Shown here in pieces: positions 1-5,308 of a stretch of DNA of 5,308 bases (positions within the stretch are counted from its first letter, which is position 1; each line of letters begins with the position of its first letter). The DNA comes from Deltaproteobacteria bacterium. Lineage in GTDB: Bacteria; Desulfobacterota; DSM-4660; Desulfatiglandales; Desulfatiglandaceae. The stretch is taken from NCBI GenBank assembly GCA_019314425.1, contig JAFCZI010000187.1, positions 1 to 5,308 on the forward strand. The letters are read 5' to 3'. The notes below the pieces were generated by a model, which worked only from the letters and a program-made list of their open reading frames with translations, was not told where the DNA came from and did no database searches. Position numbers and translations under genes: made by a program.

Positions 1-467
1 GAATCAACGAGTGACCGTACGGCGGCGTGAAAACCGTCTATGTGTGTTCCCGAATAGCTCGGGGTTGACACGGACACTATTTCAGGTGATTTTCCACGAG
101 CATCGTTTTTTTTATAATTCTTGAGTATTAGCTCTACATCATCCCCGATGGTTTCACTTAAACAGGTGCTCGCAATGCCGATCAGTTCCGGTTTGTACTG
201 TGCTATGATATTCTGTATGGCCAGTTTTAAATTCGCGCCGCCTCCGAATATGGCGGTTTCCTCCGTGAAATTTGAAGATGCGATATCTATGGGCTCATTA
301 AAATGGCTTATTAAATATCGACGTATATAGGTCGAGCACCCCTGCGATCCGTGAAGCAGACCAACAGCGTTTGCCACGCCTTTAAAAACAAAGGATGCCC
401 CCAGAGGACTGCAAAGCTTGCACGCATTTCTGGTGGGAGTGTATTTTTCTTTTGCCGGGGCGCTCAT
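1..467 (-). CDS. nifN: NifN, FeMo-cofactor scaffold subunit (5' part; runs off left edge)
   Basis: Translating the minus strand from ATG 467 gives 155 open codons to the window edge, about a third of a NifN. The product begins MSAPAKEKYT and is a NifK paralogue that pairs with NifE. Blocks seen in order: NACKLCSPLGA (residues 14-24), LLHGSQGCSTYIRR (37-50), FTEETAIFGGGANL (67-80), STCLSETIGDD (100-110) and STPSYSGTHIDGF (134-146). C44 matches the single NifN ligand of the Azotobacter NifEN cluster (Cys44). C19 and C102 fall at the other two P-cluster cysteine positions of NifK. The start overlaps the nifE stop as ATGA and is preceded by GGGAGG nine nt upstream, so translational coupling is likely. 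NifN is preferred over a second NifK because of its place after nifE and the divergent N-terminus. A NifN-NifB fusion, known in some clostridia, cannot be excluded because the 3' end is missing. Confidence 0.93.
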   Translation of the reverse strand, partial: MSAPAKEKYTPTRNACKLCSPLGASFVFKGVANAVGLLHGSQGCSTYIRRYLISHFNEPIDIASSNFTEETAIFGGGANLKLAIQNIIAQYKPELIGIASTCLSETIGDDVELILKNYKKNDARGKSPEIVSVSTPSYSGTHIDGFHAAVRSLVD

Positions 468-1852
468 TTTATATATCCTCCCATGATATCTTTCGGGATG
501 TTGTTTTTTCCTCTTTCCGGCGCGAACTGCCACACGGGGCTGGATACCGAGGCGTAAACCTCTTTTGCAAAATTCAGCATGCCGCTGTAACCTGCGAGGG
601 AGATCTTCCTTTCATGGTTATGATCGCAAAATCCTATACCTAATTTATAGGCCATGGGTCTTTCCTTTACGCCGCCCACAAAAAGATCCACCCCTTTTTC
701 AAGGCAGTATTTTGAAAGCTCCAACGGGTTGGCGTCGTCGACGATTACGGTTCCTTCCTCGCACATATCCCTTAACAGTTCATAATCCTGTTCGTTCCCT
801 GTTTGAGATCCGGCCAGAACCACTTCCATGCCGAGCGATCTTAAGGCCTTTATCATGGAAAAGGCCTTAAACGCGCCGCCGACATATATGGCGGCCCGTT
901 TCCCGGAAAGGATTTTTTTGTATTTTTTGATCTCCGGAGAAATCGCCCCGATCTCTTCACGCACGATCTCCTTGGCACGCTGCATAATTTGCAGATTATC
1001 CTTAAAAAAACCGGCAACATCATAAAGGGCCTTCGACATATCCTCTATCCCGAAATATGACACCCTTAAATAGGGAATGGCGTATTTTTCTTCCATTAGC
1101 TTGGCCAGGTGCAGCATCGACCCCGAACATTGCACCACATTCAACTTTGCGCCATGAGAACGGCTGACCTTATCGACGCGGCCATCTCCCGTAAAAACCG
1201 CAGCCACTTCGAGCCCCATTTTTTCGTAGTATTTTTTTATGGTCCATGACTCGCCCGCAATATTGAATTCACCCATTATATTAAGGCTGTATTGGCCTAT
1301 ATTTTCAGTTGATCCCGTGCCGACAAGATGCGCCAGGGCTTCGCAGGCAGCCTTATACCCGTCTTTCTTGGTCCCTTTAAACCCTTCGGAATGAACCGGC
1401 AGAACCGGAATCCCTTTTTCTTTTGACGCGCGGCGGCACACGGAATCAATATCATCTCCTATAATGCCGATAATACAAGTCGCATAAACAAATGCCGCTT
1501 TGGGATGATACAGATCTATAAGCGTGTCAAGCGCCTGATATAACTTCTTTTCACCACCAAAGACAATATCCCTCTCCTTAAGATCGGTTGAAAAACTCAT
1601 GCGGTGGAGCTGGGGGCCGGATGACAGCGCCCCCCTGATATCCCACGTGTATGAAGCACAGCCGATCGGCCCGTGGATAAGATGAAGCGCGTCCGCGATT
1701 GGGTACAGCACCACGCGCGACCCGCAGAAGACACATGCCCTCTGGCTTACGGCGCCCGCCAGACTCTTTTTTTCGCACTCGATCTCAAACGCTTCTTCGC
1801 CCTTGCGGTATATCTGTTTTTCTCTTTCTTTTAATATCCCTATGCTTTCCAT
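464..1852 (-). CDS. nifE: NifE, FeMo-cofactor scaffold subunit
   Basis: This 462-residue NifD paralogue forms the NifEN scaffold on which the iron-sulfur precursor receives Mo and homocitrate before transfer to NifDK. C40 (RACVFCG), C65 (HGPIGCASY) and C126 (ATCIIGIIGDD) match the three Azotobacter NifE ligands of the permanent [4Fe-4S] cluster (Cys37, 62, 124). C242 (QCSGS) matches the cofactor-binding cysteine. Where NifD has catalytic Gln191 and His195, this protein has K163 and K167, so it is a scaffold and not a catalytic alpha chain. It also lacks the NifD insertion: AGSQTGNEQDYE runs straight to EEGTVIVDD. The start is ATG 1852, with TGAGG five nt upstream and 14 nt after the nifK stop. 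A longer frame to an ATG at 1969 would lie inside nifK and adds no family sequence. The stop TGA overlaps the nifN start. Confidence 0.95.
   Translation of the reverse strand: MESIGILKEREKQIYRKGEEAFEIECEKKSLAGAVSQRACVFCGSRVVLYPIADALHLIHGPIGCASYTWDIRGALSSGPQLHRMSFSTDLKERDIVFGGEKKLYQALDTLIDLYHPKAAFVYATCIIGIIGDDIDSVCRRASKEKGIPVLPVHSEGFKGTKKDGYKAACEALAHLVGTGSTENIGQYSLNIMGEFNIAGESWTIKKYYEKMGLEVAAVFTGDGRVDKVSRSHGAKLNVVQCSGSMLHLAKLMEEKYAIPYLRVSYFGIEDMSKALYDVAGFFKDNLQIMQRAKEIVREEIGAISPEIKKYKKILSGKRAAIYVGGAFKAFSMIKALRSLGMEVVLAGSQTGNEQDYELLRDMCEEGTVIVDDANPLELSKYCLEKGVDLFVGGVKERPMAYKLGIGFCDHNHERKISLAGYSGMLNFAKEVYASVSSPVWQFAPERGKNNIPKDIMGGYIK
468..482 (-). promoter_or_regulatory. nifN ribosome-binding site inside nifE
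   Basis: GGGAGG at 482-477 lies nine nt before ATG 467 and within the last codons of nifE. With the ATGA overlap (467-464) it suggests that ribosomes finishing nifE restart on nifN, which would keep the two scaffold subunits in balance. Confidence 0.8.
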
Positions 1853-1862
1853 ATTCGCCTCA
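1853..1862 (-). promoter_or_regulatory. nifE ribosome-binding site
   Basis: TGAGG at 1862-1858 lies five nt before ATG 1852, inside the 14-nt gap after nifK. It supports this start over the in-frame ATG at 1969 inside nifK. Confidence 0.75.
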
Positions 1863-1866
1863 CAAT

Positions 1867-3243
1867 TTACATCACAAGATCGAATGCAATTTCCGTTGAG
1901 TCCCTGTCGATACGGTCCATCAATGCTTCGAGTATCTTTTCCAGGATTCGCATTCCGCCCCGATAACATACCATCGGAAAGTAGCTGTGCCCGATCCTGT
2001 CAAGGATGGGAAACCCGAACCTGATAAACGGGATGTCCTCGTCCCTGGCGATATACTTGACATAAGTATTGCCCATGAGAAGATCCACGGGATCATTTTT
2101 GACCCATTGATGGAAAAGCATCATATCCTTGCCGCTTGCAATGTTGACGTCATGCGGAATATCTTCCGTTATTTCTTTGATCCGTTTTTCGAAATTCTTG
2201 TCCTTTGTTCCCGTAAGGATATGAATCGGCATCATATCTATGGATACCAGAAACTCCGTCAGGGAAATTAACGGATCGGGATCGCCCACCAGCGCCACCT
2301 TTTTATGGTAAAGATAGGCCTGCATATCGGTAACGATATCTAAAAGCTGTCCCCTTTCGGTTGTAATGGTGTCCGGCACATTAACCCCCGCCATTTTTCT
2401 TAACGCATCCACAAATCGGTCGGTTGCCTTGATTCCGATCGGCAGGTCGAGTATTTCACACGGCACCTTGCATTTTGAATCAAGGGCCTTGGCAGCAGGA
2501 CCGGATGCCAGTCCGCCCAGCGCAATAGTGCCCTGACTGCTGCCGGCGCTGATGAGTTCATCAATGGTAACCCCGCCTTTGGGAAACATTTCGAACTTGC
2601 CGGTCTGGGGGCCGTTGAGAACATTTTCCGTGTCCGGAAACATGACTATCGGCACCCCCAGTTCACGGGCGATCTTTTTGATTTCATGCATATCCGAAGG
2701 TTCCACCCAGCCCGGTATAATATTGATCCGCGGCTCTTTGTGTCCGTTGGATATTGCAAAATAGTCCACCATCGCCTTTGTCATGTTTGCAAAACCGGTA
2801 ACATGGGTGCCGACATAACTGGGAGTGTTGGCGTGAATAACGAATTTACCTTCCGGAATTTTGTTGTCGACCCTGGCCTTTCCCAATATCTGAGGAATGT
2901 CATCCCCTATGGTTTCAGACAGGCAGGTGGTATGGACGGCAATGATATCCGGTTCGTAGACCGTAAAAATATTGTTAATCGCCTGGAGCAGATTTGACTG
3001 GCCCCCGAATACGGAGGCGCCTTCGGTAAAGGAACTGGTGGCGGCCATGACCGGTTCCTTATAATGCCGTGTCAGTGTGCTCCGATGATAGGCATAACAC
3101 CCCTGGGACCCGTGGCTGTGGGGCAAACACCCATGTATCCCCAATGCTGCGTACATTGCCCCTATGGGCTGGCATGTTTTGGCCGGATTAACGGTTAAAG
3201 ACTTACGTTCCGTGATCTCTTTTGGCGTATGTCGTAGTAACAT
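1867..3243 (-). CDS. nifK: NifK, nitrogenase molybdenum-iron protein beta chain
   Basis: The 458-residue beta subunit pairs with NifD and shares the P-cluster at their interface. Its ligands are C24 (AKTCQPIGA), C49 (HGSQGCYAY) and C107 (HTTCLSETIGDD), with the P-cluster serine S142 (NTPSYVGTHVTG) matching Azotobacter Ser188. The protein lacks about 46 N-terminal residues of Azotobacter NifK, which is normal for short, anaerobe-type NifK. I chose ATG 3243 (MLLRHTPKEI), with AAAGGA seven nt upstream, because relatives start here. The reading frame stays open upstream to an ATG at 3345, but that would add 34 residues made of LAQAPV repeats, which are translated intergenic repeat DNA. An ATG at 3276 lacks a Shine-Dalgarno sequence. 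nifE follows after 14 nt, so the two are surely co-transcribed. Confidence 0.97.
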   Translation of the reverse strand: MLLRHTPKEITERKSLTVNPAKTCQPIGAMYAALGIHGCLPHSHGSQGCYAYHRSTLTRHYKEPVMAATSSFTEGASVFGGQSNLLQAINNIFTVYEPDIIAVHTTCLSETIGDDIPQILGKARVDNKIPEGKFVIHANTPSYVGTHVTGFANMTKAMVDYFAISNGHKEPRINIIPGWVEPSDMHEIKKIARELGVPIVMFPDTENVLNGPQTGKFEMFPKGGVTIDELISAGSSQGTIALGGLASGPAAKALDSKCKVPCEILDLPIGIKATDRFVDALRKMAGVNVPDTITTERGQLLDIVTDMQAYLYHKKVALVGDPDPLISLTEFLVSIDMMPIHILTGTKDKNFEKRIKEITEDIPHDVNIASGKDMMLFHQWVKNDPVDLLMGNTYVKYIARDEDIPFIRFGFPILDRIGHSYFPMVCYRGGMRILEKILEALMDRIDRDSTEIAFDLVM

Positions 3244-3256
3244 GGTATTTTCCTTT
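3244..3256 (-). promoter_or_regulatory. nifK ribosome-binding site
   Basis: AAAGGA at 3256-3251 lies seven nt before ATG 3243. It decides the start in favour of MLLRHT over the upstream in-frame ATGs at 3276 and 3345, which lack such a site. Confidence 0.8.
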
Positions 3257-3281
3257 AATATTTTGTTTCCATTCATCGATA

Positions 3282-3353
3282 GGGCAGGCACAGGGGCCTG
3301 GGCAAGCACAGGGGCCTGGGCAAGCACAGGGGCCTGGGCAAGCACAGGGGCTT
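3282..3353. repeat. Four 18-bp tandem repeats between nifD and nifK
   Basis: Plus-strand units lie at 3282-3299, 3300-3317, 3318-3335 and 3336-3353. The unit is GGGCAAGCACAGGGGCCT. Units 2 and 3 are identical; unit 1 has AGGC for AAGC, and unit 4 ends CTT for CCT. On the mRNA strand the block follows directly on the nifD stop codon. Being a multiple of three, it stays open in several frames, which gives false protein extensions (LAQAPV, GAWAST, GPGQAQ). The block is far more GC-rich than its flanks and looks like a GC-rich intergenic repeat family that I recall from deltaproteobacterial and other genomes, with copies starting near TAGGGGC. That family link is from memory and untested. Confidence 0.93.
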
Positions 3354-3357
3354 GCCC
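3336..3357 (-). promoter_or_regulatory. Hairpin directly after the nifD stop codon
   Basis: On the mRNA strand GGGCAAG (3357-3351) pairs perfectly with CTTGCCC (3342-3336) around an 8-nt loop, giving a 7-bp stem that begins right after the TAG stop. There is no T-tract after it, and nifK lies downstream in the same operon, so a strong intrinsic terminator is unlikely. It could protect or process the message, setting the nifD:nifK ratio, or it may only be part of a mobile repeat. The pairing is seen; the role is inferred. Confidence 0.6.
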
Positions 3358-5034
3358 CTACTCAAACGCATATTTGGCGGCAAGCTCGGGGCTCTTTTCC
3401 CAAGGGGCTTTCAGGTGATCCCAGACCTTGCTGTTCACCATCCGGTCTATTTCGTGATAAAAATTGATTGCGCCTCTATACCCCGCGTAGGGGCCGCCGT
3501 TGTCATAGCTGTGAAGCTGTTTCATCGGCACCCCGAATTTCTGGATGGTATATTTTTCCTTGATGCCCGCACAAAATACCGCCGGTTTGTACGTATTAAT
3601 AAGCGTTTCGGTTTCAAACTGGCTGATGTCGTCGATAACGATCGTGCCGTCCGACATTTCCTTCATCATCCCTTCATAATCCTTCAGCTTGATCCCGTTT
3701 CTTTCCATTTCTTCAAGTTCTTTTTCGCTTATCCTGGGATTATATCTTTCAGCATCTTTTTCTATGGTAAGTTCTTCGATGTTCCGGCTGTCCGCATCTA
3801 CTTTAAGGTTCGGCAGGACGTCCCTCCCTTCATAATCATCCCGGTGGGCAAATTCGTATCCCGCGCAAAAAGTTATCATTCCCATTTCCCGGAACATCTC
3901 CTGGTAATGATGGGCACGCGATCCACCCACAAATATCATGGCAAGCTTTCCTTCCAGCCGGGGCCTTACTTCGTTCTGCGCTTCTATGACCGCGGGCATC
4001 TCTTCCGCGATCACCTCTTCCACCCGGTCAATGAGCTTCTGATCACCATAATATTCAGCAATCTTTCTAAGAGATCTTGATATGCCGCCCGCGCTTAAAA
4101 AATTGATTTTAAACCAGGGAATCCCATATTTTTTTTCCATCATCTCCGCCACATAATTTATGGAACGGTGACACATAATCAGGTTTAAATCCGCAGTGTG
4201 TGAGTTGGCAAAAAAATCAACGCTCGAGTTTCCGCTGAATGTTGATATGATCGTTATGCCGCACTTTGTAAGGATTCGTTCGATTTCAAATGCATCCCCG
4301 CCGATATTATATTCCCCCAGCAGATTAACCTTGTAATCGCCTTCTTGAACCGTATTGTCCAAACCGATCACATGCTGAAACAGTCCGTTATTGGCCACAT
4401 GATGCCCGGCAGACTGGCTGACGCCCTTGTATCCCTCGCAACTGAAGCCGAATATGGTAATCCCCAGCTTTTTTTCCATTTCCCTAGTTACGGAATGAAC
4501 ATCGTCTCCTATCAAACCGACGGGGCAGGTGGAAAATACTGAAATCATTTTGGGTTTAAAGATATCGTATGCCTCCTGAATCGCCTCTTTAAGCTTTTTT
4601 TCCCCGCCGAACACAATCTCCCTTTCCTGCATGTCCGTTGAAAAACAGTACGGCATAAAATTATGGCCGTCAGGCGTGGTTGAAGGATCAGTCTGGTTTC
4701 TCCGGGTCAGCCAGGAATAAAATCCGCATCCAATCGGACCGTGAGTCAGGTTGATGATGTCGCGGGTGGGACCCATCACCACGCCCTTGCATCCGGCGTA
4801 ACAGCATCCTCTTTGTGAAATAATACCCGGTATTGTTCTGACGTTCGCCTGTATTTCAGGATAGTTATTTTCAGAATCCTTCCGGTTTACGACAAATTGT
4901 TTTGCCTTTTTTCTGGCAACCTTCGGTGGATATTTGCTCAGTATTTCAGCTTTAACTTCTTCAGGTCTCACAAAGTCTTCCGCGTTTAAAATGCTTTCTT
5001 CAAATGCTTCATATTTTCTAATAGATTCTTCCAC
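3358..5034 (-). CDS. nifD: NifD, nitrogenase molybdenum-iron protein alpha chain
   Basis: This 558-residue protein is the alpha subunit of the MoFe protein, which reduces N2 to ammonia at FeMo-cofactor. By alignment from memory with Azotobacter NifD, the P-cluster cysteines are C77, C103 and C170. FeMo-cofactor is held by C288 (LIMCHRS) and H508 (LHSYDNGG). Other active-site residues are present: V85 (Val70), R111 (Arg96), Q207 (Gln191), H211 (His195), R373 (Arg359) and K492 (Lys426, homocitrate side). An insertion of about 52 residues, charged and lysine/glutamate-rich, sits near residues 402-454; it is typical of anaerobe-type (Group III) NifD. The start is GTG at 5034, set by AGGAGG seven nt upstream; no ATG start competes. 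The stop TAG is the first part of the downstream repeat block. The intact ligand set and the nifI2-D-K-E-N context favour a Mo enzyme over VnfD or AnfD; no VnfG/AnfG delta-subunit gene lies between D and K. Confidence 0.97.
   Translation of the reverse strand: MEESIRKYEAFEESILNAEDFVRPEEVKAEILSKYPPKVARKKAKQFVVNRKDSENNYPEIQANVRTIPGIISQRGCCYAGCKGVVMGPTRDIINLTHGPIGCGFYSWLTRRNQTDPSTTPDGHNFMPYCFSTDMQEREIVFGGEKKLKEAIQEAYDIFKPKMISVFSTCPVGLIGDDVHSVTREMEKKLGITIFGFSCEGYKGVSQSAGHHVANNGLFQHVIGLDNTVQEGDYKVNLLGEYNIGGDAFEIERILTKCGITIISTFSGNSSVDFFANSHTADLNLIMCHRSINYVAEMMEKKYGIPWFKINFLSAGGISRSLRKIAEYYGDQKLIDRVEEVIAEEMPAVIEAQNEVRPRLEGKLAMIFVGGSRAHHYQEMFREMGMITFCAGYEFAHRDDYEGRDVLPNLKVDADSRNIEELTIEKDAERYNPRISEKELEEMERNGIKLKDYEGMMKEMSDGTIVIDDISQFETETLINTYKPAVFCAGIKEKYTIQKFGVPMKQLHSYDNGGPYAGYRGAINFYHEIDRMVNSKVWDHLKAPWEKSPELAAKYAFE
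3669..3837 (-). repeat. 13-bp direct repeats bordering the NifD insertion
   Basis: The plus-strand sequence TCCCTTCATAATC occurs exactly at 3825-3837 and again at 3669-3681. On the coding strand both copies encode Asp-Tyr-Glu-Gly in the same frame (residues 400-403 and 452-455). They are 156 bp apart, exactly 52 codons, and they bracket the block that Azotobacter NifD lacks between its FAHNDDY and MKEMGD motifs. Removing one copy plus the intervening DNA would restore a continuous NifD without the insertion. Confidence 0.8.
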
Positions 5035-5048
5035 TTTGGCGCCTCCTG
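5035..5048 (-). promoter_or_regulatory. nifD ribosome-binding site with GTG start
   Basis: AGGAGG at 5047-5042 sits seven nt before the GTG at 5034. It is the strongest Shine-Dalgarno sequence in the window and fixes the non-ATG start. It fills most of the 14-nt gap after the nifI2 TAA. Confidence 0.85.
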
Positions 5049-5308
5049 TTAATCATCAAGCGTGGTGTCTCCTTTTTCTCCGGTTCTGACTCTTACGGAA
5101 TCGAAAACAGGCATAACAAATATTTTCCCGTCTCCCGATTTTCCCGTTTTGTTTACCTTGATGATCGTCTTGACTGTTTTTTCCACCATCTTGTCCTTCA
5201 CCACGATAAAAAGAAGCCTTTTAGGTATTAAGCGCTGACTCTGTCCCAATTGGGAGATTGCCTCCTCATATCCCTGCTCGGCGCCTTTAAGCAGCTTTAA
5301 ATCCACCA
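5049..5308 (-). CDS. nifI2: NifI2, PII-family regulator of nitrogenase (3' part; 5' end outside window)
   Basis: The visible 85 residues are the C-terminal two thirds of a GlnB/PII-like protein. The conserved PII blocks are present in order: IPKRLLFIVV (visible residues 27-36), the B-loop TGKSGDGKIFV (54-64) and the C-loop RVRTGEKGD (72-80). A family member is about 120-130 residues, so roughly 40 are missing. The GTG at 5306 reads as an internal Val and is not a start. The stretch at visible residues 2-26 is probably the end of the T-loop; it lacks the uridylylated-Tyr context of GlnB, as expected for NifI. From family knowledge, NifI1 and NifI2 form a cytoplasmic complex that binds NifDK and inhibits it, an effect relieved by 2-oxoglutarate and ATP. 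Assignment to NifI2 rather than NifI1 rests on the VNKTG...GDGKIFV block and its place directly before nifD, 14 nt away. NifI1 and nifH probably lie just upstream, outside the window. Confidence 0.88.
   Translation of the reverse strand, partial: VDLKLLKGAEQGYEEAISQLGQSQRLIPKRLLFIVVKDKMVEKTVKTIIKVNKTGKSGDGKIFVMPVFDSVRVRTGEKGDTTLDD

Larger units (their letters stand above)
3244..3357 (-). other. nifD-nifK intergenic region
   Basis: This is the only sizeable gap in the window, 114 nt, against 14 nt or an overlap at the other junctions. From the nifD side it holds the hairpin, the four-unit repeat block, then an AT-rich stretch (about 3244-3281) with the nifK ribosome-binding site. I see no convincing promoter in it, so nifK is probably transcribed from the common upstream promoter. 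Confidence 0.7.

Noticed and set aside
1853..1969. NifE starting at 1969, overlapping the end of nifK by about 100 nt
   Set aside because: The added 39 residues are out-of-frame nifK sequence without family similarity; ATG 1852 has its own ribosome-binding site.
3244..3345. N-terminal extension of NifK with LAQAPV repeats from an ATG at 3345
   Set aside because: The extra residues are a translation of the 18-bp intergenic repeat. The ATG at 3243 has a good Shine-Dalgarno site and matches the usual NifK N-terminus.
3282..3357. CRISPR array
   Set aside because: The 18-bp units are directly adjacent with no spacers, so this is a simple tandem repeat.
3336..3357. Intrinsic transcription terminator after nifD
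   Set aside because: The stem has no following T-tract, and nifK must be made with nifD; partial attenuation cannot be ruled out.
3164..3467. Plus-strand frames with GAWAST or GPGQAQ repeats
   Set aside because: Both are the tandem DNA repeat read in other frames, flanked by antisense nifK and nifD sequence.
3352..4080. A 242-codon plus-strand open frame opposite nifD
   Set aside because: It lies wholly antisense to a clearly real nifD, shows no recognisable domain and begins within the repeat region; it mirrors nifD codon use.
3358..5034. Alternative (V or Fe-only) nitrogenase alpha chain
   Set aside because: No delta-subunit gene lies between the alpha and beta genes, and the NifI2-D-K-E-N order and NifD insertion fit Mo-type Group III.

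Overview
The window holds part of one nitrogen-fixation operon. All genes lie on the minus strand and read from the right edge to the left edge: nifI2 (3' part only), nifD, nifK, nifE and nifN (5' part only). Gaps are 14 nt (nifI2-nifD), 114 nt (nifD-nifK), 14 nt (nifK-nifE) and a 4-nt ATGA overlap (nifE-nifN). Each complete start has a Shine-Dalgarno sequence. No gene is supported on the plus strand; its open frames are antisense shadows.

Kind of organism. The gene order nifI2-D-K-E-N, a short NifK without the long Azotobacter-type N-terminus, and a NifD with an insertion of about 52 residues before its C-terminal domain fit the molybdenum nitrogenases often called Group III. These occur in strict anaerobes: sulfate-reducing and syntrophic deltaproteobacteria (Desulfobacterota), clostridia and methanogens. 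The moderate base composition, strong Shine-Dalgarno sites and a GC-rich intergenic repeat between nifD and nifK make an anaerobic deltaproteobacterium my best guess. This is an inference from style; no marker gene is present.

Layout. 5308-5049: end of the PII-like regulator NifI2. 5034-3358: NifD, nitrogenase MoFe protein alpha chain, with all P-cluster and FeMo-cofactor ligands. 3357-3244: intergenic stretch carrying four 18-bp tandem repeats and a hairpin that abuts the nifD stop codon. 3243-1867: NifK, the beta chain. 1852-464: NifE. 467-1: NifN, running off the left edge.

How they work together. NifD and NifK form the alpha2beta2 MoFe protein that reduces N2 with electrons from the Fe protein NifH. 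NifE and NifN form the related scaffold on which the cofactor precursor matures before transfer to NifDK. NifI2, with NifI1 (presumably encoded just beyond the right edge), switches NifDK activity off when fixed nitrogen is plentiful. nifH and the operon promoter are expected to the right of the window; neither is visible.

This is a known system rather than a new one. The points most worth a second look are the repeat cassette fused to the nifD stop codon, the exact 13-bp direct repeats bordering the NifD insertion, and the full set of P-cluster-type cysteines kept in NifN.
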